DNA of 16,423 nt, taken from assembly GCA_028713795.1 (NCBI GenBank), contig JAQTNP010000015.1:1-16423 (forward strand). Reading direction: 5' to 3'. Positions 6,435 through 14,666 of the stretch are shown one piece after another. The first letter of the stretch is position 1; every line of letters starts with the position of its first letter. A program made the translations under genes and the position numbers. Origin of the DNA: Minisyncoccota bacterium. Lineage in GTDB: Bacteria > Patescibacteriota > Minisyncoccia > Minisyncoccales > PEYH01. Below the pieces are notes generated by a model. That model was not told where the DNA came from, did not search any database, and saw nothing but the letters and a program-made list of their open reading frames with translations.

Positions 6435-7867
6435 ATTCTGGGAAATATTGGTTCTTTTCTTTCTCCTTTTATCTGTTCTACTATCTTTTCTGCGGTTTCT
6501 GGCAGAAAAGGATTTAACAGCTCAGAAATATTAAAAAGAATTAATATTAAGTTCTTTATTGTTTTTTCTTTTTCTTTGGGATTTTCCCAAATCTTTTCTT
6601 TCTCAATGTATTTGTCGCAAAAACCAATTAGGTCCCATATACAGGATAGCGCCTCACTTAATTTAATTTCTTGGATAAGGGAGTCATATATCTTTCTTGT
6701 GTCTTTAAAAGCATTTAATATGTCTTTATCAGATATCTTTTCTTTTAGATCTACTTTAATATCGTTTTTCAAAGCTATAGTGCTTAATCTTGCAGAAAGA
6801 TTTCCAAGACCGGAAGCTAAGTCACCATTATATCTCTTCAAAAACTTATCAATCGCAAAGTCCCCGTCTTTTGTAGTTGGAATTTCTCTTAAAATGTAAT
6901 ATCTGATAGGATCAACCCCGTATTTTGAAATTAATTCAAATGGATCAACAACATTTCCTAAGCTTTTTGACATCTTCTGACCGTTTGAAGTAATGAAGCC
7001 ATGGACTAAAATGCATTTTGGCATTGAAAGACCCAATGCCAAAAGCATTGCAGGCCAATAAATGGCGTGGAATCTTAAAATATCTTTTCCAATGCATTGA
7101 ATATCTGCCGGCCAGAATTTTCCAAATGTTTTTACATCAGAAGAATAACCAATAGCAGAAATATAGTTGCTTAGCGCATCTGCCCAGACATACATAATCT
7201 GAGATGGATCATTGGGGACAGGTATCCCCCATTTTAAATTCTGTATTGATCTGGAAAAGCTGGTATCTTCCAATCCTTGTTTGATAAAACTCAGAACTTC
7301 ATTTTTTCTTTCTTCCGGAATTATTTTTATCTTATCTTTGCTGATAATATCTTCCAATTGTTTTTGGTATTTAGATAATCTGAAAAAATAATTCTCTTCT
7401 TTTACAAGCTGTGGCTCTGTCTTATGAATACTACACTTCCCATCTTCTAAGTCTTTAGAAGTGATAAAAGCCTCACAGCCAACACAATAGTATCCCTCAT
7501 ATTCCCTCTTATATATATCTCCATTATCCACTAATTTCTTCCATATCCTTTCTACAACAGGAATGTGCCTTTCTTTGTCGGTAGTCCTGATAAAATCATC
7601 ATTGGAAATATTTAAAGCTTTTGTTAAAGACAAAAACTTTTCGGACAATTGAGAACTAAATATTTCAGGAAGCATGCCATTCTTTTCTGCCTCTCTTTGA
7701 ACCTTTATCCCGTGTTCGTCTGTTCCTGTTAAAAAAAATGTTTCTTTTCCTAATAATCTGTTGTGTCTTGCTAAAACATCTGCCTGGACTAATTCAAGAG
7801 CAAAACCAATGTGCGGAGGCGCATTAGTATAGGCAATGCTGGTTGTAATGTAAAATTTATCCTTCAT
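6431..7867 (-). CDS. metG: Methionyl-tRNA synthetase, short form
   Basis: Class Ia synthetase that charges initiator and elongator tRNA-Met. The 478 residues show a Rossmann fold with PPHIGF (17-22) in place of the usual HIGH/HLGH, TGTDEHG (47-53) and a single zinc knuckle CVGC (128-131) plus CSIH (145-148). Tryptophan-rich LKWGIPVP, IGKDILRFHAIYWPA and KMSKS (298-302) in GQKMSKSLGN follow. The helical anticodon-binding domain ends at IFPRI, with no C-terminal Trbp111/EMAP-like dimerisation domain, so a monomeric enzyme is inferred. The loss of the second His of the HIGH motif is notable. The start overlaps the end of rsmI by 11 nt and the stop overlaps tatD by 4 nt, so the three genes are probably one transcript. 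Confidence 0.97.
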   Translation of the reverse strand: MKDKFYITTSIAYTNAPPHIGFALELVQADVLARHNRLLGKETFFLTGTDEHGIKVQREAEKNGMLPEIFSSQLSEKFLSLTKALNISNDDFIRTTDKERHIPVVERIWKKLVDNGDIYKREYEGYYCVGCEAFITSKDLEDGKCSIHKTEPQLVKEENYFFRLSKYQKQLEDIISKDKIKIIPEERKNEVLSFIKQGLEDTSFSRSIQNLKWGIPVPNDPSQIMYVWADALSNYISAIGYSSDVKTFGKFWPADIQCIGKDILRFHAIYWPAMLLALGLSMPKCILVHGFITSNGQKMSKSLGNVVDPFELISKYGVDPIRYYILREIPTTKDGDFAIDKFLKRYNGDLASGLGNLSARLSTIALKNDIKVDLKEKISDKDILNAFKDTRKIYDSLIQEIKLSEALSCIWDLIGFCDKYIEKEKIWENPKEKEKTIKNLILILFNISELLNPFLPETAEKIVEQIKGERKEPIFPRI

Positions 7868-8531
7868 ATTCTTTCTTAAATACTATAACAAATTCTCCTT
7901 TTGTCGATGTTTTTAATAATTGTTCAATAATTTCTCTGGCTTTCCCCCTGTAAACAGTTTCAAATTGCTTTGTTAATTCTCTCATTACCACTAAATATCC
8001 ATCTGGCGCAAGATTATTAATTTTCTCTAATGTTTTTATAATCCTATACGGGGTTTCAAAAAATACCACAGGAAAATCATATTCTATCAATTCTTTAAAG
8101 AATTTTTGTCCTTTTTTAGGGACAAAACCCAAGAACAAAAACTTTTGCATTGGAATTCCAGCGATGGAAGCGGCTGCGCTTACAGATGAGGCGCCTGGAA
8201 TCGGAATCACAGAAAGATTATTTAATTTTCTATTCAATGCCTCTATCAATTCATTGCCAGGATCTGAAATTCCAGGAGTTCCGGCTTCGCTGATTAAAGC
8301 CACATCCTTTCCTTCTTTTAGAATAGATATTAATCTATCTAAAACCCTTGTTAAAGAATGCTGTTCGTATTTAACAATCTTTGTATCTATCTGATACCTA
8401 TTTAAAAGGTTTCTAGCTTTGATCACGTTCTCTGCTAAAACCAAATCAACCTCTTTTAATATCCTAACAGCTCTAAAAGTAATATCTTCTAAATTGCCTA
8501 TTGGAGTGGCAATTATATATAGTTTAACCAT
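7857..8531 (-). CDS. rsmI: RsmI-like 16S rRNA 2'-O-methyltransferase, short and divergent
   Basis: SAM-dependent tetrapyrrole-methylase-fold enzyme of the family that 2'-O-methylates C1402 of 16S rRNA. Diagnostic blocks are ATPIGNLEDIT (8-18), ALISEAGTPGISDPG (78-92), PGASSVSAA (112-120), FLGFVPKKG (133-141), RELTKQFETVYRG (184-196) and KGEFVIV (211-217). It is 224 aa against 286 in E. coli, so the C-terminal helical extension is missing. The usual AEDTR motif reads AENVI (33-37), and the ESPHR-type motif reads ETPYR (159-163). The fold appears intact, but activity on C1402 is less certain than for a canonical member. It overlaps the AI-2E-family gene by 8 nt upstream and metG by 11 nt downstream; rsmI near metG-tatD is also seen in Bacillus. 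Confidence 0.9.
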   Translation of the reverse strand: MVKLYIIATPIGNLEDITFRAVRILKEVDLVLAENVIKARNLLNRYQIDTKIVKYEQHSLTRVLDRLISILKEGKDVALISEAGTPGISDPGNELIEALNRKLNNLSVIPIPGASSVSAAASIAGIPMQKFLFLGFVPKKGQKFFKELIEYDFPVVFFETPYRIIKTLEKINNLAPDGYLVVMRELTKQFETVYRGKAREIIEQLLKTSTKGEFVIVFKKEYEG

Positions 8532-9585
8532 CGGCTTGAGTAGTATCGTCTACAACGGGTATATTCTGTACCATTGGCGCGTTCCTATTCCATATTCCCT
8601 TGATCACCTCAAAAAGCATTGCCATCAAAGGAATAGCAAGTATTGACCCTAATATTCCCCAGATCCTTGAACCTATCAATACAGCCATTAATACTAATGC
8701 TGGAGAAAGTTTTAAAAACTTCTTGCTCAATATAGGTATCAACACGTGGTTTTCGATCTGTTGCATAAGGATAAAGATAATAACAAATAGTAGGGCTTTT
8801 GGAAGAGACAACACTAATACAAACATTGCTATCACAGCCCCAGCAACCAATGGACCTATTGTTGGAATCAAATCGGATAATCCAGCTAGTAATCCAAAAA
8901 AGATTGCATATTTGATTCCCAAGCAATAGCAGGTAATTGTCGTAATTATTCCGATAAAAAGCATTCCCAAAACCCTGGTGCCAAACCACACGGAAACCTT
9001 TCTTTGGCTAGCAGACCATACATCCAATGCCTTCTGCCTGTATTTATCGGGAATTAACGCGGCCAATGATTTTTCTATCCCTTTTTCTTCCAAAGACAAG
9101 AAGAACGATATAGAGAATATCGCTATCGTCGTGATTATTCCCCCAAAGATTGAACCTAAGGCATTAAAAAAGCTTGAAGAAGTTTTAGCCAGCATATTCT
9201 CTAATGCCTGAGTAAAGCTTTGAAAATTAGCTAAAGCGCTCAATTGCAGTCCTTTAAGATATGGCGATGCGGTTTCAAAATATTCCGGGAATTTCATGGC
9301 AAAATCCCTAAGCTCAGAGAATAGCATCGGAGCAGTAAGATATACAAATAAACCCAATAGAATAAATATGCCGAAATATACAATAATTGAGGCCAATACT
9401 CTTGGCAATTTCTTCTTCTCTAAGAAATTAATAGCTGGATTGAATAGAATAGAGATTATCACCGCAAAGATAAAATCAATGGCAAGATCTTTTACTATAA
9501 AAAGAAAATATATTATTATAGCGGCAATAATGAATCTAACTATTGTTAGCCAAGATATGTCTAGAATCTTTTGTTGATTGTCCAT
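8524..9585 (-). CDS. AI-2E family membrane transporter (PF01594 type)
   Basis: Polytopic membrane protein of 353 aa in the TqsA/YdiK/PerM superfamily. Members export varied small molecules or ions, and the autoinducer name does not establish the substrate. Hydrophobic segments lie at about 13-50 (two helices), 62-86, 143-166, 203-223, 226-256, 262-277 and 296-326, with an amphipathic region at 87-140. Family signatures are the early ISILFNPAINFLEKKK, then GLLAGLSDLIPTIGPLVAGA (about 231-250) and the C-terminal VLIPILSKKFLKLSPALVL followed by GILGSILAIPL. The ATG is one nt after the M16 stop (TAG-A-ATG), and the end overlaps rsmI by 8 nt. No SD is present. The family call is secure; substrate and role are unknown. 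Confidence 0.92.
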   Translation of the reverse strand: MDNQQKILDISWLTIVRFIIAAIIIYFLFIVKDLAIDFIFAVIISILFNPAINFLEKKKLPRVLASIIVYFGIFILLGLFVYLTAPMLFSELRDFAMKFPEYFETASPYLKGLQLSALANFQSFTQALENMLAKTSSSFFNALGSIFGGIITTIAIFSISFFLSLEEKGIEKSLAALIPDKYRQKALDVWSASQRKVSVWFGTRVLGMLFIGIITTITCYCLGIKYAIFFGLLAGLSDLIPTIGPLVAGAVIAMFVLVLSLPKALLFVIIFILMQQIENHVLIPILSKKFLKLSPALVLMAVLIGSRIWGILGSILAIPLMAMLFEVIKGIWNRNAPMVQNIPVVDDTTQADG

Positions 9586-9586
9586 T

Positions 9587-10855
9587 CTAAAATTCTTTTA
9601 ATAATTGTTTGAATTTGTTCTGATCAGATATCGGCCCGACCATTGCCAAATTCAATCTTTCAGGACGGAAAACATCTTTTGCTACCTTTACAATATCAGA
9701 TTTTTCAATCTTATCAATCTCTTTAAAGATTTCTTTAGGGGTCTTTATCTTTTCCCCTGCCAATTCCTGCCCGCTATAGAACCCTGCTAAGGCCTCGCAG
9801 GATTCCAATCCCAATACTGTCTGGCCCTTAATATAATCCTTGGCCTTCTTCAATTCTTCTGCAGTAATACCTTCTTTTCTGACTTTTTTGTATTCTTCTA
9901 GGATCGCCTTTACCGCTTCGTATGAATTTTTGTTCTCTACCCCAGCTCTAGTAACCAAGAACCCTGAATCAATGTTTTCTTCCGTAGAGGTGCCTACATA
10001 GTACGCTAATCCTCTTTTTTCCCTGATCTCAATGAACAATCTTGAGCTCATCATTCCTCCTAATGTTTCTGACAACAAGGCCAAGGGATATTTCCTTTTA
10101 TCATGCACATTAAAAGTTTTGACTCCCAAAAGTAAATGTGTTTGATCTGTTTCTTTAAAATGAATTTTTAAAGCTGGGGATTTTTGCTTTTCTATCAGTC
10201 TTGGCTTAATATTTGATTTTCCATCATTAATCTTTCCAAAATATTTCTTGAGCAAGCTTAAGGCTTTTTTAGAATCAAAATTCCCTGCTAGGCAAACTAA
10301 GGTATTATTAGCTACATAGTTATTCTTCCAATAACTTACTAGGTCTTTGTGCTTAATATTATTTACAGATTTTTTTGTTCCGGCTATCGGCCAGCCGGCA
10401 GGCTGATCTGGATATAATAACTCTTGCCAGAGATTAGCTACAAAACTCATAGGGTTGTCCTTATACATATTAATTTCCTCAATAATTATGCTTTTTTCTT
10501 TTTTGACATCGTGAGCAGGAATGATTGGTTTTAAATACAGCTGGGAAACCCAATCAATAGCTAATTCTAAATGCTGATTAGCAACCTTGGCATAATAACT
10601 AGTATTTTCCTCGCTTGTAAAACCATTAAATCCTCCACCTAGCTTATCAATTGCTTCAGATAGTTCTGTTTGATCTTTCATTTTCTCTGTTCCTTTAAAA
10701 ACCATATGTTCGAGGAAATGGGAAATACCATTTATTTCTTTTGTTTCATTTTTGCTTCCAGTTTTTGCAGAAACAAAGACAGCAACTGCTTGAGTGCCAG
10801 TATATGGAACTAACAAAATCTTTAATCCATTCTGCAATGTATGTAGTTTATGCAT
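9587..10855 (-). CDS. M16 family zinc metallopeptidase (single-unit, YmxG/PqqL-like)
   Basis: Inverzincin-type protease of 422 aa. The inverted zinc motif HFLEH (46-50) supplies His46, Glu49 and His50, and IIEEINMYKDNP (from 124) supplies the third ligand, probably Glu126. The C-terminal M16 domain has LGGMMSSRLF (about 265-274) and EKRGLAYYV (279-287), with the conserved Arg/Tyr pair that binds substrate (R281, Y285). One active and one inactive half of this length fit the bacterial homodimeric M16B type (Bacillus YmxG, about 409 aa). There is no signal peptide, so it is probably cytoplasmic. It is the first gene after the terminator at 10888-10927 and likely heads the M16-transporter-rsmI-metG-tatD unit. 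A weak promoter-like TTTTAA-17-TATAAC (-10 at 10878-10883) precedes it; no SD is visible. Confidence 0.95.
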   Translation of the reverse strand: MHKLHTLQNGLKILLVPYTGTQAVAVFVSAKTGSKNETKEINGISHFLEHMVFKGTEKMKDQTELSEAIDKLGGGFNGFTSEENTSYYAKVANQHLELAIDWVSQLYLKPIIPAHDVKKEKSIIIEEINMYKDNPMSFVANLWQELLYPDQPAGWPIAGTKKSVNNIKHKDLVSYWKNNYVANNTLVCLAGNFDSKKALSLLKKYFGKINDGKSNIKPRLIEKQKSPALKIHFKETDQTHLLLGVKTFNVHDKRKYPLALLSETLGGMMSSRLFIEIREKRGLAYYVGTSTEENIDSGFLVTRAGVENKNSYEAVKAILEEYKKVRKEGITAEELKKAKDYIKGQTVLGLESCEALAGFYSGQELAGEKIKTPKEIFKEIDKIEKSDIVKVAKDVFRPERLNLAMVGPISDQNKFKQLLKEF

Positions 10856-10887
10856 AAATATATCAAATTAATACTTTGTTATACCGC

Positions 10888-10927
10888 AAAAGAAAGGAAA
10901 TTAAAATCCCTATTGATAGGATTTTAA
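10888..10927 (-). terminator. Intrinsic terminator after the ileS-to-249-aa gene cluster
   Basis: On the - strand TTAAAATCC (10927-10919), a 9-nt loop and GGATTTTAA (10909-10901) form a perfect 9-bp stem beginning 8 nt after the stop of the 249-aa gene. It is followed by a pyrimidine tail TTTCCTTTCTTTT. The stem is A/T-heavy and the tail is interrupted by C, so termination is probably partial. The rest of the 80-bp gap (10856-10887) is AT-rich leader for the M16 gene. Confidence 0.6.
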
Positions 10928-10935
10928 ATCTGATT

Positions 10936-11685
10936 TTACAACTCAACAATCTTTTTAGCTGTTGTAATGCTTTCCGGCAATCTTCCCTTGAAATTCATCT
11001 GTCCTCCATTAAGATTCATAGAGGTAACATATAGGCCGGGGAAAGCAGCGGAACTAATTAGTCTGCTGATATAGTAATTAATATCTTGTTTGTATTGTTC
11101 TGAGAAGTCTTGGGGCATTGCCAACCTCCCCAATTCAGCTTTTTTCACTACTACGTTTGCCTGCCCCTCTAATACAATCGGAGAAATATTAATATAGAAA
11201 GGAATTTCCTTCCTTACGAATTTTAATTTTGATAATACTTTTTGGATATCAATATCTTTAAATTCTGTTGCCTTAGCAAATCCCTCAATATTGTCTATTA
11301 ATAACAATCCGGAACTTTCTGCTGTACCATCTTGATTGATTTTTATCTGTACGCTTTTGACAGGAAAATATTTCCAATTCTGGCTATTGATATTAATCCT
11401 TGCAGTAAGCTCTTCTTGGGTAAAAGAAGCTTCTATTGCCTGCGATCCAGAACAGATAATGCTTGATTTAATGTCTGGAGCAGAATCAACAACTATTATC
11501 TTCACCTTATTCTTTTCTCCGGCTGAATCATAATCAGCTTGAGTGTATTTTATCCCCAAATCTCTGGGCTTAGTGGAACCCATAAGATCAGATAGGCCGG
11601 GGATAAAGCCAAGATAGCCAAGGATTACAATTGCTATTACAAGGAAGATAAAAAGAAGGAATAATATTCCTCTGAATATTTTCAT
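10936..11685 (-). CDS. Hypothetical membrane-anchored extracytoplasmic protein
   Basis: A 249-aa protein I cannot assign. MKIFRG then a hydrophobic helix (about 5-27) predicts an uncleaved N-terminal anchor with the rest outside the membrane. The outer part alternates polar and hydrophobic residues in a beta-rich pattern. Features include FTQEELTARINI (about 88-99), a central KSVQIKINQDGTAESSGLLLID stretch and a C-terminal LYVTSMNLNGGQMNFKGRLPE. The short anchor followed by a beta domain opening with an 'eELta'-type helix is reminiscent of YpmS/DUF2140-like proteins, but this is a weak impression. It has one Cys and no enzymatic motif. It starts 3 nt after the glycyl-tRNA synthetase stop and is followed by the terminator, so it is probably the last gene of the ileS-side cluster. 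Confidence 0.7.
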   Translation of the reverse strand: MKIFRGILFLLFIFLVIAIVILGYLGFIPGLSDLMGSTKPRDLGIKYTQADYDSAGEKNKVKIIVVDSAPDIKSSIICSGSQAIEASFTQEELTARININSQNWKYFPVKSVQIKINQDGTAESSGLLLIDNIEGFAKATEFKDIDIQKVLSKLKFVRKEIPFYINISPIVLEGQANVVVKKAELGRLAMPQDFSEQYKQDINYYISRLISSAAFPGLYVTSMNLNGGQMNFKGRLPESITTAKKIVEL

Positions 11686-11688
11686 ATA

Positions 11689-13014
11689 TTAATCTTTAAT
11701 TTTTTCTTTAAAATACTCAACCAATTCAGAAATTTGGATTCTTTCTTGTTCCATTGTATCTCTATCTCTTACAGTAACGTCGTTTTTCTCTAAAGAATCA
11801 AAGTCTATTGTTATGCAATATGGCGTTCCTATCTCATCCTGCCTCCTATATCTCCTCCCGATAGCTCCTGCTTCATCATATTGACATATGAATTCTTTAG
11901 AAAGCATATTAAATACTTCTTCTGATTTTTTAATTAGTTCTGGTTTATTTTTTAATAGCGGTAAAACAGCAATTTTAACAGGAGCTAATTTTGGATGGAA
12001 TTTTAATACTGTTTCAATTTCTTTAGTTGATTCTGTTGTAGTAGTTCTCCCTCCCTCTATCTCTTGGTAGGCATCGCACAGAAATGCCAGTAAACTTCTT
12101 TCTACTCCGACAGAGGTTTCAATGATATATGGAGTGTATTTTTCTTTTGTTTCCGGATCTGTGTAGGACAAATCTACTCCGCTGTATTTGGAATGTCTGG
12201 ATAAATCCCAATCCCCCCTATTATGAATTCCTTCTATCTCTTGCCAACCAAATGGAAAATTATACATTACATCTATCTGTCTCTTAGCATAATGGGCCCT
12301 ATCCCCTTCGGGGACTTCATATATCTTCAAATTATCCATATTCAGCCCTAAGTTTTCATACCATTTTAATCTTTCTTCTTTCCAATAATCAAACCATTTA
12401 TCTGCATCCTTTGGATCGCAGAAAAACTGCATTTCCATTTGTTCAAACTCTCTCATTCTAAAAATGAAATTCTTTGTAGTTATTTCATTCCTAAAAGATT
12501 TTCCAATCTGGGCAATTCCAAATGGGAGCTTTAATCTCATTGAATCTAAAACATTCTTGAAGTTAACATATATTCCCTGGCAAGTTTCAGCCCTGAGATA
12601 TGATATGGCGCTTTCATCTTCAAGAGAGCCGATAAATGTTTTCATCATCAGATTAAACTGTTTTGGTTCTGTTAATCTCCCCTTGCATTCAGGACATTCT
12701 TCTTCTTTTAATTCGCTTAATCTAAATCTTTTATGACACTCTTTACATTCAACTAATTCGTCAGCAAATCCAACGCTTAAATGACCCGATGCTTCCCATA
12801 TCTTCGGGGACATGAGTATGGCCGCATCTAAGCCAACAACAGAGGAATGCATCTGAACCATATCTCTCCACCAAGCCTCTTTGATATTCCTTTTTATTTC
12901 TACACCCAAGGGCCCGAAATCATAACTGGAGCCAAATCCTCCATAGATATCAGACGAAGGAAAGATAATTCCTCTTCTTTTACTCAATGATATTATTTTC
13001 TCCATCAAATCCAT
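11689..13014 (-). CDS. glyQS: Glycyl-tRNA synthetase, homodimeric (alpha2) type
   Basis: Class II synthetase that charges tRNA-Gly; this is the single-chain type, not the alpha/beta GlyQ+GlyS heterotetramer. From the start chosen here it is 441 aa. RRGIIFPSSDIYGG (13-26) and YDFGPLGVE are family hallmarks. CKEC (90-93) and CPEC (107-110) form a zinc ribbon. Motif 2 is FRNE (174-177) leading to FEQMEMQFF, and motif 3 is GVERSLLAF (303-311). The last 90 residues are the anticodon-binding domain. I place the start at the ATG beginning MDLMEKII (13014), because it aligns with known N-termini and is one nt after the preceding stop (TAA-C-ATG). In-frame alternatives are ATG at 13032 and TTG at 13041, which would overlap the upstream gene. 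No SD marks any of them. Confidence 0.95.
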   Translation of the reverse strand: MDLMEKIISLSKRRGIIFPSSDIYGGFGSSYDFGPLGVEIKRNIKEAWWRDMVQMHSSVVGLDAAILMSPKIWEASGHLSVGFADELVECKECHKRFRLSELKEEECPECKGRLTEPKQFNLMMKTFIGSLEDESAISYLRAETCQGIYVNFKNVLDSMRLKLPFGIAQIGKSFRNEITTKNFIFRMREFEQMEMQFFCDPKDADKWFDYWKEERLKWYENLGLNMDNLKIYEVPEGDRAHYAKRQIDVMYNFPFGWQEIEGIHNRGDWDLSRHSKYSGVDLSYTDPETKEKYTPYIIETSVGVERSLLAFLCDAYQEIEGGRTTTTESTKEIETVLKFHPKLAPVKIAVLPLLKNKPELIKKSEEVFNMLSKEFICQYDEAGAIGRRYRRQDEIGTPYCITIDFDSLEKNDVTVRDRDTMEQERIQISELVEYFKEKIKD

Positions 13015-13015
13015 G

Positions 13016-14662
13016 TTATTGAATAATTCCATTTTGCCCAAGATAGCTGGTGCTTAAATCCGGAATATTTAGATTAATTGTGTCTCCAGTAACATCGTCT
13101 TGCGCCATAATAGTCACATTAGTCAGAATGGGCACAGAGCTACCTTTCTGATTGCTCGATGGAATAATCTTTATTTGAAATCCTGCAAGCTTCGGGGCTG
13201 ATACTCCTTCCCCCTGGGCCAAAGCAGAGATATTCCATATCAATTCTCTTGTCTGCGAATCAAAAATTATCTCTTGCGGATTCATCTGCCCGGTTAATGA
13301 AATATATGAGGGCAGAATTGTCTTTATCTTAATATCCTTTAAGGCGCTATAGTAGTTTTTCAATCTCCAAAAAACAGTAAGGGTTGATTCTTGATCAACT
13401 TTCAATGGCAACGGCCCCTCGCTTCCGAATAATTCATCGTCAACATACAATTCCTGGACAAGGTCTAGTTTGGAGTTGATCTTAGTATAGAAGGTCTTTT
13501 TGGTTTGACCTAATCTCACTTCATTTTCAATCTGAGGCTCTTTTGATGCACTAATCTTATCCTGACTCAAATTAATCCAGAATTCCACCTGTCCTTCTTC
13601 TCCAGCATCTAGGTATTTTAATGAGGAAACTTTTCTTGAATCCCACATGATTGAATTATCCCCCAAAGTAAATTGCCCGTCTGGAGCTTTCAGGGAATAA
13701 TAATCAAGCAAGTCGCTTTTAATTTTTGCCGTCAAAAACAAATCCTGCATGGCCTTATCTCCAATATTCCTGAAGATTATCTGATAATGCAAAATGTCTC
13801 CCTGGTTGGCAGAATAACTCTGTACTCCGTTTATCATCTGATCAAGATATATGGATGGCTCGATCAAAGAAATATCTTTGGTTGCTTTTTTTAATATGAC
13901 ATATTGTCCGTCAATCCATATTCCAAATTCAGCTAAAAATGTTTTAGAATCTCCGACTTCCCCCGAAAGACTTCCCCCTATCTTTATCCTTCCTCCTTGC
14001 GCGCTGCTTAATGTTTTTAATCGCCATTCATTTTGGGATAGCCCCTTGGGAATACTTGAAGTAAAAGTAAATCCTGCCGGATATGTTGCTTTTATCGTAA
14101 TATCATTTAGAGCAAAGTTTAAACTAGAAAAGTAATTCAAAGAAAAATCTAGTGGTTTGGATGATTCTACCTCAGAAGAAATATCAAAATCAAAAGTGAT
14201 AGGAACAATAGAAATCGTTGCTAAATGACTTGTTTTAGAAACATATTTAGCTGTAAGATTTTTAGGCTGATAGGTAAGAATTGCCGTAGCTTCTTTGCCT
14301 TCTCCTGCTTGTCCAAAAAGTTTTCCTTTAAATTTAAATGTCTTCTCTGCTCCAGGATATATGGCTAGCCCCATCTCTTCTCCCTGAATGGTTTTTCTTA
14401 ATATTCCCCCGTCTTCTGGAATAGAGTACTGGGGAAATTCAAAAGCAAGCACTGGACTGTCTAGCCTTATCTCTCCGTTATTCTTCAATTTGACAATATA
14501 TTCAATATCCTGACCAACAGCTACAGAGTCGGGAGCCAATATTTCAAGCTTGAGGGTCTCCTTAGAGTATGAATTTCTGCTCCAGAACCATATTCCAAGA
14601 ATTATCAGAACAACACAAAGAATGGTAATGGTTATATATATCTTATTTTTATATTTTTTCAT
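13016..14662 (-). CDS. Membrane-anchored DUF11/CARDB-like Ig-fold repeat protein
   Basis: A 548-aa protein with a basic N-terminus and one hydrophobic helix (about 8-27), predicting an uncleaved anchor and a large extracytoplasmic part. Several beta-sandwich units follow, in the style of DUF11/CARDB repeats. 'Vkl.NnG' type turns recur: YIVKLKNNGEIRLDSPVL (about 54-71), YQIIFRNIGDKAMQDLFL in the third unit, and VFWRLKNYYSALKDIKIKTILP in the last; each compares an 'additive' field with a property of the preceding strand. There are almost no cysteines and no catalytic motifs, so a structural or adhesive surface role is inferred. It lies 4 nt after the 192-aa gene and 1 nt before the chosen glyQS start, so it is embedded in a tRNA-synthetase operon. 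The exact Pfam family is not certain. Confidence 0.75.
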   Translation of the reverse strand: MKKYKNKIYITITILCVVLIILGIWFWSRNSYSKETLKLEILAPDSVAVGQDIEYIVKLKNNGEIRLDSPVLAFEFPQYSIPEDGGILRKTIQGEEMGLAIYPGAEKTFKFKGKLFGQAGEGKEATAILTYQPKNLTAKYVSKTSHLATISIVPITFDFDISSEVESSKPLDFSLNYFSSLNFALNDITIKATYPAGFTFTSSIPKGLSQNEWRLKTLSSAQGGRIKIGGSLSGEVGDSKTFLAEFGIWIDGQYVILKKATKDISLIEPSIYLDQMINGVQSYSANQGDILHYQIIFRNIGDKAMQDLFLTAKIKSDLLDYYSLKAPDGQFTLGDNSIMWDSRKVSSLKYLDAGEEGQVEFWINLSQDKISASKEPQIENEVRLGQTKKTFYTKINSKLDLVQELYVDDELFGSEGPLPLKVDQESTLTVFWRLKNYYSALKDIKIKTILPSYISLTGQMNPQEIIFDSQTRELIWNISALAQGEGVSAPKLAGFQIKIIPSSNQKGSSVPILTNVTIMAQDDVTGDTINLNIPDLSTSYLGQNGIIQ

Positions 14663-14666
14663 TTTA

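Noticed and set aside
6411..6899. 162-codon open frame on the + strand opposite metG
   Set aside because: It is the complement of well-conserved MetRS codons and has no independent support.
10878..10906. Promoter TTTTAA-17-TATAAC for the M16 gene
   Set aside because: The -35 match is poor and lies inside the terminator stem; in such AT-rich DNA it is not enough for a separate feature, so it is only mentioned under the M16 gene.
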